Below, one piece after another: positions 33,597 to 42,209 of a stretch of 64,000 nucleotides of DNA. The notes beneath the pieces are model-generated. The model saw nothing but the letters and a program-made list of their open reading frames with translations. It was not told where the DNA came from and did no database searches. The stretch lies in the NCBI RefSeq assembly GCF_030699305.1, contig NZ_JAUYNB010000012.1, positions 28,982-92,981 of the forward strand, read 5' to 3'. Positions within the stretch are counted from its first letter, which is position 1; every line of letters begins with the position of its first letter. The stretch is from Novosphingobium sp. GTDB lineage: Bacteria; Pseudomonadota; Alphaproteobacteria; Sphingomonadales; Sphingomonadaceae. The position numbers and the translations under genes are program-made.

Positions 33597-34862
33597 ATGG
33601 AAATGTTGCAGCAAATGCAGGGGGTAGTCGGGATCGCGCTGATCCTGCTGCTGGCCTGGGCCTTCTCCGAAAACCGGAAAGTGCTGCCGGGTTGGCGCTG
33701 GGTCGGCGGGGCGATTGCCTTGCAGGTGCTGCTCGCCCTGATCGTCGTGCGTGTGCCGGCGGTGTGGGGCGCGGTCGATGTAATCAACAGGGGCGTCGCG
33801 GCAATCGAGACGGCAACGCTTGCCGGGTCTAGCTATATGTTCGGCTACCTGGGCGGCGCGCCAATCCCGTTTGTGCTCAAGCCGGGCAGCGATCAGCCAA
33901 TGGTGATCGCGTTCCAGATCCTCCCGCTGATCATCGTCTTCTCGGCGCTCACGGCGCTGTTCTGGCACTGGGGCATACTGCGGGTCGTCGTAAACGGGCT
34001 TTCCTGGGCCTTGCGCAAGACCATGGGCGTAACCGGTGTGGTCGGTCTCAACGCTGGCGCGAACATTTTCCTCGGGGTGGTCGAGGCACCGCTGATTGTT
34101 CGATCCTATTTTGCGCGTATGTCGCGCGCCGATCTGTTCGCGGTCATGGTTCTGTCGATGGCCAATATCTCGGGTGCACTTCTGGTGCTCTATGCGACCA
34201 CGCTGGCAAAGCAATTGCCCGATGCGGTAGGCCACATGATCGTTGCTTCGTTCCTGTCGCTGCCCGCCGCAATCCTTGTCGCCCGGATCATGGTTCCCGG
34301 CGAAGGCAGTACGGAACCCGTCGAACCCGAGCCAGAGGTCGAGTACGAAAGCACCATGGACGCGATCATCAAGGGCACGATGGACGGTGTCCAGCTGGTC
34401 CTGGCGGTTATCGGGATCATCATCGTGGTCTTCGCCCTGGTCAATCTGACCGATCAGATCCTGGCCAACTTGCCGCTGGTTGCGGGTGAGGCCATCACGG
34501 TGAAGCGGGCGTTCGGCTGGCTGTTCTCACCGTTCATGTGGGCGCTGGGCGTGCCATGGAACGAGGCCGGCACGGCCGGCTCGCTGATGGGGACCAAGGC
34601 GATCCTCAACGAATATGTCGCCTATCTGCAGTTCGCCGCTCTGCCCGACGCGGCCCTGTCGCTGCGCAGCAAACTGATCGTGACCTATGCCCTGTGCAAC
34701 GTCGCCAACCTCGCCAGTGTCGGGCTGCTCGTTTCGACCATCTCGACGCTCGCGCCGGGCCGCCGCAAGGACGCGATCGGGCTGGGCATGAAGAGCTGGA
34801 TCGCCGGCAACCTCGCCTCGGCCATGGGCGGCGCGGTGATCGGCCTGGTCACCCCGGTCTAG
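33597..34862 (+). CDS. Concentrative nucleoside transporter (CNT/NupC family), second copy
   Basis: 421 residues. Family blocks: GLNAGANIFLGVVEAPLIVRSY, MVLSMANISGALLVLYA, MGTKAILNEYVAYLQF and NVANLASVGLLVSTISTLAP. Has only moderate resemblance to the core copy at 1429. Follows the TonB receptor by 12 bases, so outer- and inner-membrane uptake of a nucleoside-type compound could be coupled. Confidence 0.93.
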   Translation: MEMLQQMQGVVGIALILLLAWAFSENRKVLPGWRWVGGAIALQVLLALIVVRVPAVWGAVDVINRGVAAIETATLAGSSYMFGYLGGAPIPFVLKPGSDQPMVIAFQILPLIIVFSALTALFWHWGILRVVVNGLSWALRKTMGVTGVVGLNAGANIFLGVVEAPLIVRSYFARMSRADLFAVMVLSMANISGALLVLYATTLAKQLPDAVGHMIVASFLSLPAAILVARIMVPGEGSTEPVEPEPEVEYESTMDAIIKGTMDGVQLVLAVIGIIIVVFALVNLTDQILANLPLVAGEAITVKRAFGWLFSPFMWALGVPWNEAGTAGSLMGTKAILNEYVAYLQFAALPDAALSLRSKLIVTYALCNVANLASVGLLVSTISTLAPGRRKDAIGLGMKSWIAGNLASAMGGAVIGLVTPV

Positions 34863-34866
34863 CGCG

Positions 34867-35496
34867 ATGTTCGACGCACGCCTTCGCCCGCTGATCGACC
34901 CGCCGCTCAATGCCGCTGGCCGTTGGCTGGCAAGGATCGGCGTGGGGGCAAATGCCGTCACCCTTGCCGGGATCGCGCTGGGGCTCGCGGCCGGGGCGAC
35001 GATCGCGCAGTCCTGCTTTGAGATCGGTCTTGCCCTGATCGTCGCCAACCGTCTGCTCGACGGGCTGGACGGCGCGGTCGCACGCGCGACGAGCCTCACC
35101 GATTTCGGCGGGTTTCTCGATATCGTCGGCGATTTCGTGTTCTATATCGCCGTCCCGGTCGGGTTCGGCCTGGCCTCGCCGCAGAACCTGCTTCCGGCGC
35201 TGCTGCTGGTCGCCAGCTTTGCGCTGACCGGCGCCAGTTTTCTCGCCTTTGCCGCGATTGCCGGGAAACGCGGTCTGGAAACTGCGGCGCACGGCCGCAA
35301 GAGCTTATTCTACAACACCGGCCTTGCTGAAGGCGCCGAGACGATCGCCGCCTTCATCGCAATGGTACTGATGCCGCAGCACTTCGGGACCATCGCCCTG
35401 ATCTTCGCTGCTCTATGCGTTCTCACCGTGATCCAGCGCAGCCTTGTCGCCTTTCACGCCTTTGCTGCGGCTTGCCCGGAAGAAGGAGACGAATAA
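34867..35496 (+). CDS. CDP-alcohol phosphatidyltransferase family protein
   Basis: 209 residues. The catalytic signature D-G-x2-A-R-x8-G-x3-D-x3-D is complete as DGAVARATSLTDFGGFLDIVGD. Membrane helices follow (FVFYIAVPVGFGLA, LLPALLLVASFALTGASFLAF). Transfers a phospho-group from a CDP-alcohol to an acceptor alcohol at the membrane. Starts four bases after the transporter stop. The precise phospholipid product cannot be told. Confidence 0.9.
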   Translation: MFDARLRPLIDPPLNAAGRWLARIGVGANAVTLAGIALGLAAGATIAQSCFEIGLALIVANRLLDGLDGAVARATSLTDFGGFLDIVGDFVFYIAVPVGFGLASPQNLLPALLLVASFALTGASFLAFAAIAGKRGLETAAHGRKSLFYNTGLAEGAETIAAFIAMVLMPQHFGTIALIFAALCVLTVIQRSLVAFHAFAAACPEEGDE

Positions 35497-35497
35497 C

Positions 35498-36097
35498 GTG
35501 CCCGTGTTCCCGTCGATTTCAGGAGAGCCAGCCCTCGACAAGGTTTTCCGCCGGTTTCCTCACGCCGTCATGCCGCTGCTCGAATACCATGACCGGGTAC
35601 TGCGCGACTGGTCGCCGCTGACCGTGGCCGAGCGTGAGCTGATCGCAGCCTATGTTTCAGGACTTAATGCCTGCACCTATTGTCACGGCGCACACGTTGT
35701 GGCGGCGCGCGCGTTCGGAATCGATTCAACGCTGTTCGACGGGTTGATGGCCGATCTGGACAGCAGCGCAGTCGATGATCGTCTGAAGCCGATCCTGGCC
35801 TATGTCGGCAAACTCACTCGTACCCCGGCGATGATGTCGGAGGCCGATGCCGATCTGGTCTATGCCGCCGGGTGGGATGAGCAGGCCTTGTTCGATGCCG
35901 TCAGCGTCTGTGCCCTGTTCAACCTCATGAACCGGATTGTCGAAGGGTCAGGGATCAAGTCGAACCCGCTGGAGGCTGACGAAGCCGAAATGCAGGCGCG
36001 TCTGGCGCGGATGGGCGGGATGACCGAGGACCCGCACCGGGGCGAACCCAGTTATTCGCGCCTGGCGGAGAAGTGGGGAATCGCGCCGAAAGCGTGA
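35498..36097 (+). CDS. AhpD-like carboxymuconolactone-decarboxylase-family peroxidase-related protein
   Basis: 199 residues from GTG 35498 (AGAAGGAG upstream). The AhpD redox motif is complete: CTYCHGAHVVAARAFG (C-x2-C-x3-H), with the upstream ELIAAYVSGLNA. Members act as alkylhydroperoxidases. Last gene of the TonB operon; another AhpD-like gene follows on the opposite strand. The 293 bases after its stop (36098-36390) hold nothing I can identify. Confidence 0.9.
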   Translation: MPVFPSISGEPALDKVFRRFPHAVMPLLEYHDRVLRDWSPLTVAERELIAAYVSGLNACTYCHGAHVVAARAFGIDSTLFDGLMADLDSSAVDDRLKPILAYVGKLTRTPAMMSEADADLVYAAGWDEQALFDAVSVCALFNLMNRIVEGSGIKSNPLEADEAEMQARLARMGGMTEDPHRGEPSYSRLAEKWGIAPKA

Positions 36098-36390
36098 CCG
36101 CCGCTTGAGCCCAAGGCTCCCGATCCTGACGCCGAGGTCGACTAGATAGGTCGCCAGTCCGTCCTAACCGGCGCTTGCCGGCTCCTGGGTTATTTGCCGC
36201 TCGCTTCGTCTAAGCAGCCCTTCACCGTCGCGGTCGAGTTCGCGAAGTCGAGCCGCCCGCATAGACAGCCGCCCACTGACGAGACCGGCATTGCCGGGAA
36301 AGGGTGGGGGCCGCGTCGGTTCGGCTGTGCGACCCGAAGGGCGACGCGGCCCCGGTCGGCGCAGACGAGTCCCGCCGACCTGTCCTTAGA

Positions 36391-36987
36391 TCAGACCCGC
36401 TCGACTGGAGCCGCGCGCGGAGGTGTCCAGGCCCGATCGGCAAAGCCGGGGTCCAGTTCGGTGTGGAAGATGTGATTGGCGTAGTTCGAGATGACCTTGA
36501 CACTGATCGCCAGGATGATGGCCAGGATGTGCTGTTCCGAGTAGCCGGCGGCAAGAAAGGCCCCGGCCTGGGCGGGGGTCGGATTTCCCCGGCTTTCGGT
36601 CATAGCGTGCGCAAAGGTTCGGAGTGCCTCGAGCCTCGCGTCGGCGATCGGCCGGCCATCGCGGATCGCGTCGGTGATCTCGGTCGGGACTTTCGACATC
36701 ATGTCCGCAACGAAGCTGTGGGCCGCGACACAGTAGTGACAGCCGTTGAAGCGGCTGATCGCGAGAAACACGACTTCCTGCTCGACCGGCGTGAAGCCAG
36801 CCTCGGCACGGAACTTCTGGTAGCCGTGGCTGTAGGCATCGAGCAGTGCCGGGAGATTGACCATAGCCGCATACATGTTGGGTACCATGCCCATGGCTTC
36901 GCGCACGGCCTGGAGCGGCGCGCTCACGGCGGGGTCGGGGTCGGTCGCGGTACGGAGTGGCAGGCTGGTCTTGTAGACAGCGTTCAT
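36391..36987 (-). CDS. Carboxymuconolactone-decarboxylase/AhpD-like protein under TetR control
   Basis: 198 residues from MNAVYKTSL. Motif FNGCHYCVAAHSF gives C-x2-C-x3-H of AhpD-type peroxidases, with QEVVFLAISR before it. A TetR-type operator lies 46-61 bases upstream and the tetR gene is next on the same strand. Likely induced by an organic oxidant or electrophile. Confidence 0.9.
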   Translation of the reverse strand: MNAVYKTSLPLRTATDPDPAVSAPLQAVREAMGMVPNMYAAMVNLPALLDAYSHGYQKFRAEAGFTPVEQEVVFLAISRFNGCHYCVAAHSFVADMMSKVPTEITDAIRDGRPIADARLEALRTFAHAMTESRGNPTPAQAGAFLAAGYSEQHILAIILAISVKVISNYANHIFHTELDPGFADRAWTPPRAAPVERV

Positions 36988-37032
36988 GGCTCTTCCTTCG
37001 GTTGGCTGCGGAAGGCAGCGGGGGAACTTGTC

Positions 37033-37048
37033 TGGAACAATCGTTCCA
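37033..37048. promoter_or_regulatory. TetR operator, copy 1
   Basis: Palindrome TGGAACAATCGTTCCA between tetR and the AhpD-like gene. Nearly identical to the palindrome ahead of tetR itself at 37674. Confidence 0.75.
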
Positions 37049-37072
37049 CACTGGTCCAAAAAAATGCGAGGT

Positions 37073-37654
37073 TCAGTCCAGCGACTTGAGAACTCCGTCG
37101 CGGACGGCGTCGAGATAGTCCTGGTCGGGGCGACTGCGGATCATGACGAGCAGGCCAAGCAACGAGGCGAGCGTCTGGTGCGCGAGCACATTGGCGTCGC
37201 GCGAGGCGTCGAACCGCCCGGCCTGCTGGCCTTTGCGGATCATCGCGAGAAAGAAGCCCTCGATCTCGTCCTGGGCGATGTTGACCAGCTCAGCAATCTC
37301 TCGGTCGTGAGCCGCGAGCTCGAGCGCGGTGTTGACGATGAAGCAGCCCCAGTTTCCACCTGGCGCACGGGTCTGGTCGATGAACTTGTCGAACACCGCC
37401 CCGATCGCCTCGGCGGGGGGAAGGGTGCGGGCGAGTTCGTCCAGCAGACGTTGCCGCACTTTGCCATCATAGCGCTTGAGCGCGGTGAGAAACAATTCGC
37501 GCTTGTCGCCGTAGGTTGCGTAGAGGCTAGCCCGGTTCACCCCGGTGGCATCGACCAGGTCCTGCATCGAGGTCGCCTCATAGCCATGCGACCAGAACAC
37601 CTCCATCGCCCTGACCAGCGTCTGATCGACATCGAATCGTTTTTCCCATGGCAT
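37073..37654 (-). CDS. TetR/AcrR-family repressor
   Basis: 193 residues. DNA-binding helix-turn-helix at residues about 10-55 (AMEVFWSHGYEATSMQDLVDATGVNRASLYATYGDKRELF, key VFWSHGYEATSMQDLV). C-terminal ligand domain like the YdhM/ AcrR_C groups (GCFIVNTALELAAHD). Palindromes both upstream of its own start and upstream of the AhpD-like gene predict autorepression and repression of that gene. Confidence 0.92.
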   Translation of the reverse strand: MPWEKRFDVDQTLVRAMEVFWSHGYEATSMQDLVDATGVNRASLYATYGDKRELFLTALKRYDGKVRQRLLDELARTLPPAEAIGAVFDKFIDQTRAPGGNWGCFIVNTALELAAHDREIAELVNIAQDEIEGFFLAMIRKGQQAGRFDASRDANVLAHQTLASLLGLLVMIRSRPDQDYLDAVRDGVLKSLD

Positions 37655-37673
37655 TGCGCAGCTCTAGCCTGTA

Positions 37674-37689
37674 TGGAACGATCGTTCAA
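37674..37689. promoter_or_regulatory. TetR operator, copy 2 (autoregulatory)
   Basis: Palindrome TGGAACGATCGTTCAA 20 bases upstream of the tetR ATG; differs from copy 1 at two positions. Confidence 0.7.
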
Positions 37690-37870
37690 CACAATCTGGA
37701 CCGGCCGCCATGAGAAAAGCAAGGCCGCCAGGCCTGACGGCCCGTCGCGGCATGACTTCACGGACGAATATCCCAAGAACTGGGGAGGCGGTTCCCCCGG
37801 TTTCGGAAATTGTCGGCGCGCCCCGGCTGTCGCTAGCTCCCGCCCTTGGCAAGGGGATCGGGCTCAAGCG

Positions 37871-38122
37871 ATGGATTGCGATCCACACTACGCAGACCTT
37901 GATCTCACCGACTTCGCGCAGGAGTTTCTGCGCCGGAGCCCGGCCTATCGCGAGAGCTATGCGCGGCTCGGAAATGCCGCTCGTCTTGAACCTGAATCCG
38001 ACCAGTGCAGGGAGATGGCCCGCACCTGGGGCCTGGTCTTTCCCGATCCGACCGGATGCATCGGCCAGATCCTCGCCTGCGCTCTGGTGCGCCGAAGCAG
38101 CCCCCATGGTGCTGGTCCTTGA
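37871..38122 (+). CDS. DUF6499-like short protein of the conjugative-element type
   Basis: 83 residues, opening DCDPHYADLDLTDFAQEFLRRSPAYRESYARL, which matches the N-terminal DUF6499 helical domain (key DLTDFAQEFLRRSPAYRE), followed by WGLVFPDPTGC. Usually joined to, or followed by, a DUF2285 protein. It overlaps the DUF2285 frame by 17 bases in another frame, so the pair is either two coupled genes or one gene with an ancient frameshift. Confidence 0.6.
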   Translation: MDCDPHYADLDLTDFAQEFLRRSPAYRESYARLGNAARLEPESDQCREMARTWGLVFPDPTGCIGQILACALVRRSSPHGAGP

Positions 38123-38630
38123 CCAGGCTCCGGACGGATTTGCCGGGGTCGATCCCGCTGAGGTGCTTGGCCGGCACGAGATCCTTGCCGACCTGACCGA
38201 TCCCGCGGGTCGCCATCTGGTCGTCACCGGCGAATCCGGTCGTCACCGCCTCCTGGTGAAGGCGCCGCATTGCCAGACCGGTCATGCCTTCGTCATCGTC
38301 CCGGACCAATGGCGCGATGCCCGGGCGCGCGCCGTCTCTGCCTATTTCGGCACCCTCGTGCCGAGTAGCCGTTCGGATCGCTGGCCGACCCGCTTCCAGC
38401 GGTACCGGCTGGGCCAGATGCTGGCCACCCTCGACCTGCTCGAATGCGTCGGCGGTAGACCGGTCACCCTTCGCGAACTGGCCGCTACCGTCATCTACCC
38501 CCGCGTCGATCTTGGCCGGGCGATCGAATGGAAGACTTCTTCGCGGCGCCGTCAGACGCAGCGCCTGCTGGGCGAGGCGCGGGCCATGACAGGCGGCGGC
38601 TACCGCCGACTGCTGCTGGGAGCGCTCTGA
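38106..38630 (+). CDS. DUF2285 domain protein
   Basis: 174 residues from ATG 38106. Contains the DUF2285 blocks: FVIVPDQWRDARARAVSAYFG, RFQRYRLGQMLATLDLLECVGG and WKTSSRRRQTQRLLGEARAM. Such DNA-associated proteins are typical of integrative conjugative elements and plasmids of proteobacteria; no function is assigned. Paired with the DUF6499-like frame upstream. Confidence 0.75.
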   Translation: MVLVLDQAPDGFAGVDPAEVLGRHEILADLTDPAGRHLVVTGESGRHRLLVKAPHCQTGHAFVIVPDQWRDARARAVSAYFGTLVPSSRSDRWPTRFQRYRLGQMLATLDLLECVGGRPVTLRELAATVIYPRVDLGRAIEWKTSSRRRQTQRLLGEARAMTGGGYRRLLLGAL

Positions 38631-38942
38631 CATGCCGACCCGCGCACCTTGGCAGGCCAGCATCCCTGCGATCCACTGTTCGCCGATGACAGACCGGTTC
38701 GCTCGTTCCCGCCTTGACCTTCGCCGCGCCTTGCCTGGCCCCCAAGCAGAGGGACCCTGCCGATGCGCCCGCCCGCCTTGAGGGGCTGCGCGTACTACGC
38801 GCCGCATCCTATGCGAGGCGGCAGCAGCCGGGTAGATGTTTGCTCTGCCCGCGGACAGATTGAAGCTGTCCGTGCCGGGCACCACGAGGCGATTACAGGA
38901 TGGCGAGTTGGGTAGCGCTCCCTGTGATCGGGTGGTCGATCA
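38631..38942. other. Intergenic stretch before luxR
   Basis: 312 bases. Holds a 49-codon frame at 38632-38781 (Pro/Arg-rich, one base after the DUF2285 stop) that I cannot support as a gene. No clear lux-box palindrome was found by eye. Confidence 0.4.
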
Positions 38943-39695
38943 ATGGGCTTGAAGCTAGCGGAAGAATTTGCGTCGAATCTGGTCAAGGTTGAAACCGAAG
39001 CGGCTTTGGGCGAAGCGCTCGGCCAGGTATCGCGGCGCCTTGAGTTCGATCATTTTGCCCTTACCCTTCAGGCGCGAACCAGCACCGACGGTCCGCCCGA
39101 CCTGCTGCTACACGACTATCCCGACGAATGGGCCCGGGTCTATATCAACTTCGAGCTGGCCGGTCGCGATCCGGTCCAGCGGGCCTGCGACAAGTCGCTG
39201 ACCGGGTTCGAATGGGATCATATCGAACGGCTGATTCCCCTGACGCGGGGCGACCGGCAGATGCTGGCTGTCGGCCGCGAGTGCGGGATCGGCGACGGTT
39301 ATACCATTCCGCGTCATTTGCCGGGTGAAGCCCGCGGGACCTGCTCATTCGCCGTACGGCCCGGCGCCAACCTGCCACGGCCACTGCTCATGGCGACCGA
39401 GATCATCGGCGCCCTCGGGCTTGCCTGCGCCCACCGGGTCAGCGGGTTGGTCAGGAAACCCTCGAGGCCGGCGCTGAGCGATCGGCAGCGCGAATGCCTG
39501 CTGTGGGCCGCACGCGGCAAGACCGCCGCGGAAACCGCGATCATTCTTGGGATCAGCATCGAGACCGTGATCCAGCACCTCAAGCTGGCGCGCGAGCGCT
39601 ACGATGTGCACTGCCGCCAGTCGCTGATCCTGAACGCGCTGTTCGATGGCCTGATCGGATTCAGCGACATCTTCCGAAGGCGCAGGCCGGACTGA
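38943..39695 (+). CDS. luxR: LuxR-type acyl-homoserine-lactone-responsive regulator
   Basis: 250 residues. N-terminal autoinducer-binding domain with the conserved aromatic/acidic residues in YPDEWARVYINFELAGRDPV, FEWDHIE and DGYTIPRHLPGEARGTCSF; C-terminal LuxR helix-turn-helix LSDRQRECLLWAARGKTAAETAIILGISIETVIQHL (key GKTAAETAIILGIS). Tandem with luxI 98 bases downstream. Should bind an AHL and control luxI and further targets. Confidence 0.92.
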   Translation: MGLKLAEEFASNLVKVETEAALGEALGQVSRRLEFDHFALTLQARTSTDGPPDLLLHDYPDEWARVYINFELAGRDPVQRACDKSLTGFEWDHIERLIPLTRGDRQMLAVGRECGIGDGYTIPRHLPGEARGTCSFAVRPGANLPRPLLMATEIIGALGLACAHRVSGLVRKPSRPALSDRQRECLLWAARGKTAAETAIILGISIETVIQHLKLARERYDVHCRQSLILNALFDGLIGFSDIFRRRRPD

Positions 39696-39793
39696 ATTTC
39701 CGCCGAGCGAAGCCCTCCCCAGTTCTTGGTATATCGCCGGGCGCGGACCGCTGCTGACATGATTGCCGGTTTCAACCGCATGGAACAGCGATC

Positions 39794-40411
39794 ATGGACA
39801 GCCTCCTTCTGCCCACACTACCCACGCTGGCCGATCCGGCGCTGCGGACGATGTTCGAGGCGCGCAAACGGGTCTTCGTCGATCTCCTGAAGTGGGATGT
39901 CCCGGTAATCGCCGGTCGCTACGAGGTCGACCAGTTCGATACTCCGGAGGCGGATTACCTGGTTCTGGTGGATGAACTTGGTCGGCATCGCGCTTCGGCG
40001 AGGCTGCTGCGCACCGACCGCCCCCATATTCTCGCCGACCTGTTCTCGCATCTGTGCGACGGTCCGATTCCGTCGGGCTCCACCACCCGCGAAATCACCC
40101 GGTTCTGTCTCGAGCCGACGCTTTCACGGGCAGAGCGTCGCAACGCCCGCAACGAACTGGTCACTGCCCTCGCCGAATACGCGCTGGGCTGCGGGATTAC
40201 CGATTATACCGGGGTCGCAAGCGAGGCCTGGTTCAGCCAGATCGCCGCTTTCGGGTGGCATTGCCGGGCGCTCGGGCCGCTCGGGGGCAGCTGCGGCGCC
40301 GACCTGGTTGCGCTGCATATCGTGATCGATGAGCGCACGCCCTCCGCGCTCGCTGCGGCAGGCATCTATCGGGCGCCGACATGCCGCCTCGCGGCGGGAG
40401 GACCGAAATGA
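39794..40411 (+). CDS. luxI: Acyl-homoserine-lactone synthase (LuxI family)
   Basis: 205 residues. Conserved opening FEARKRVFVDLLKWDVP (R, F, W), QFDTPEADYLVLVDE (D and D-E), RASARLLRT, and REITRFCLEP (E-x-x-R). Makes AHL from SAM and acyl-ACP/CoA. The stop overlaps the phyH-like ATG (ATGA). Confidence 0.93.
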   Translation: MDSLLLPTLPTLADPALRTMFEARKRVFVDLLKWDVPVIAGRYEVDQFDTPEADYLVLVDELGRHRASARLLRTDRPHILADLFSHLCDGPIPSGSTTREITRFCLEPTLSRAERRNARNELVTALAEYALGCGITDYTGVASEAWFSQIAAFGWHCRALGPLGGSCGADLVALHIVIDERTPSALAAAGIYRAPTCRLAAGGPK

Positions 40412-41277
40412 CATCGGCGCCTGGAATTACCGGGTGGGCCGAGCAACTGCTGCGCGACGGCTATTGCATCATCCCCGATCTGCTCCCCGCATCCGTGCTG
40501 GCGGCGCTTGAAGCCGATCTCGACCGCGACTTTGCCCGATCTTCCTTCGGCGAAGGGCACTTCTATGGCCATCGCACCAAGCGCTTCGGCAGCCTGCTGC
40601 GGCGCTCGTCCCATGCCGCTACCCTCGTGCTCGAACCGACGGTTCTCGGCCTGGCGCGTGCGGTACTCGACAGTGCCTGCGAGCGGATCCAGCTCAATGT
40701 CGCCCAGGCGATCGAGGTCCACCCGGGCGAGTTCGAGCAATTCCCGCATTGCGATCACGACATGTGGGCTGGCGCAAAGGGACAGCACGAATACTTGCTC
40801 AATGTGATGTGGCCCCTCTCGCGCTTCACCGCGCGGAACGGTGCGACCCGCATCTATCCCGGCACGCACCGGCGCACTATCCTTTCGCTCGACGAACTCG
40901 ATGAGCCGGTTGCCGCCGAATGCGAGCCCGGTTCGGCGATCTGCTTCCTTGGCTCGACGGTGCATGGAGCGGGCGCCAACCGCTCGGATATGCCGCGCCG
41001 CGGCGTGGTGATCGGCTACAGCCTCGGCTGGCTCAAGCCCTACGAGAACCTCTGGCTCGCCTATCCTCCCGAAGTGGCGAAGACCTTTCCGCCGGAACTC
41101 GCGGAACTGGCCGGCTACTGCCAGCATCGGCCCAACCTCGGGAACTACGAGGGTCAGTGCCCCTCGATCCTGCTGCGCGACCACGTCCCGGACTTTCCGC
41201 AGGCGACCGACGCCCTCCGCCCCGACCAGATGGAGGCAGTCCGGGACTTCGCCTTGCGCCAACGCTCCCGGGAATGA
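40408..41277 (+). CDS. Phytanoyl-CoA dioxygenase (PhyH)-family Fe(II)/2-oxoglutarate oxygenase
   Basis: 289 residues from ATG 40408. Iron ligands visible: FPHCDHDMW (H-x-D) and AGANRS region with GSTVHGAGAN (distal His), then RRGVVIGYSLGWLKP (Arg for 2-oxoglutarate). Sits in a luxI-phyH-gntR overlap chain. phyH-like genes next to luxI are known from Sphingomonadaceae; whether they modify the AHL acyl chain is unproven. Confidence 0.88.
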   Translation: MTSAPGITGWAEQLLRDGYCIIPDLLPASVLAALEADLDRDFARSSFGEGHFYGHRTKRFGSLLRRSSHAATLVLEPTVLGLARAVLDSACERIQLNVAQAIEVHPGEFEQFPHCDHDMWAGAKGQHEYLLNVMWPLSRFTARNGATRIYPGTHRRTILSLDELDEPVAAECEPGSAICFLGSTVHGAGANRSDMPRRGVVIGYSLGWLKPYENLWLAYPPEVAKTFPPELAELAGYCQHRPNLGNYEGQCPSILLRDHVPDFPQATDALRPDQMEAVRDFALRQRSRE

Positions 41278-41873
41278 GCCCCGCTCACGTCCTCGAGCCG
41301 ACCTATCGCCGTCTCAAGCGGAGCCTGACGACCGGGCTCTGGCCGCCTGGCACGCGGCTCGAAGCGGCGCGTCTCGCCGACGAGTTCGGCGTCAGCATGA
41401 CGCCGGTCAGGGACTGCCTCAACCGTCTGGTCGGTGAGCGCCTGGTCGATTTCCGGCCCGGCGAAGGCTACCGGGTCGCGTGGCTGTCCGAAGGCCTGCT
41501 GCGCGACCTGATCGCGTTCAACGCAGCGCTGCTCGAGTTGGCCTTGCGGGATAGGGCGGCAGGCTCGCCACCCGGAAAGCTGCGTCTGGGCAAGAGCGAT
41601 CATGCCGACGGACTTGCCACCTTGTTCGAGACCATTGCCCAATGCTCGGGGAGTCCGGCCCTGGTGGAGAGCGTGCGCGCGCTGAATGACCGGTTGCATG
41701 CTGCTCGCTCGCTCGAACCCAAGTTGCTTGGCGATGCGCCAGCTACCCTGCGCTGTCTTGTTCGGCAGTTGAACCTAAACGACCCGGCGCTGCACGACGG
41801 CCTGGCAGCCTATCACCAGGAATGTCGGAGCCGCGCCGAGGCCTTCGTCCGGTTGCTTGAACAAGGTCATTAA
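41274..41873 (+). CDS. GntR-family transcriptional regulator
   Basis: 200 residues from ATG 41274 (ATGA overlap with phyH). N-terminal winged helix: YRRLKRSLTTGLWPPGTRLEAARLADEFGVSMTPVRDCLNRLVGERLVDFRPGEGYRV (key DEFGVSMTPVRDCLNRL). C-terminal helical ligand domain. Likely controls the quorum-sensing operon or the lasso cluster just downstream. Confidence 0.88.
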   Translation: MSPAHVLEPTYRRLKRSLTTGLWPPGTRLEAARLADEFGVSMTPVRDCLNRLVGERLVDFRPGEGYRVAWLSEGLLRDLIAFNAALLELALRDRAAGSPPGKLRLGKSDHADGLATLFETIAQCSGSPALVESVRALNDRLHAARSLEPKLLGDAPATLRCLVRQLNLNDPALHDGLAAYHQECRSRAEAFVRLLEQGH

Positions 41874-42209
41874 CGAGGCGGCGCGCCTCGGACGGCGATA
41901 GGTTCCACGCACCGCATCCGATGCATGCCGCTCAATCTGCTCGAAATCGGTTGCTTCCCAGCTTTGATGACCCTCGTTGGGCTTGCGTCAAATCGTTCTC
42001 GTTGTAACAATAATGTTGCGCGGTCCTGAAACTGGCGAAGGCTGCGTGGAACAGTTCCGCCAGGCATCATTCACGCCGGTCGTCTGGTCGACCGGCGGCC
42101 GGACCGGTCCAGGCCATCGCATGGTGGCCGAACGACGGCACAGCTTTGGTGATCGGAAATCCTCGCCCCGGCGCGGGGAGAGGTCCGGTTGCGCCACTGC
42201 GGTGCCGGC
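41874..42209. other. Intergenic stretch between gntR and the lasso-cluster sigma gene
   Basis: 336 bases. Contains an AT-rich GTTGTAACAATAATG near 42000 that could be part of a promoter, but no clear ORF or motif match. Confidence 0.4.

Noticed and set aside
39696..39793. Possible lux box before luxI (CCAGTTCTTGG)
   Set aside because: Only three-base symmetric arms; not enough to call an operator.
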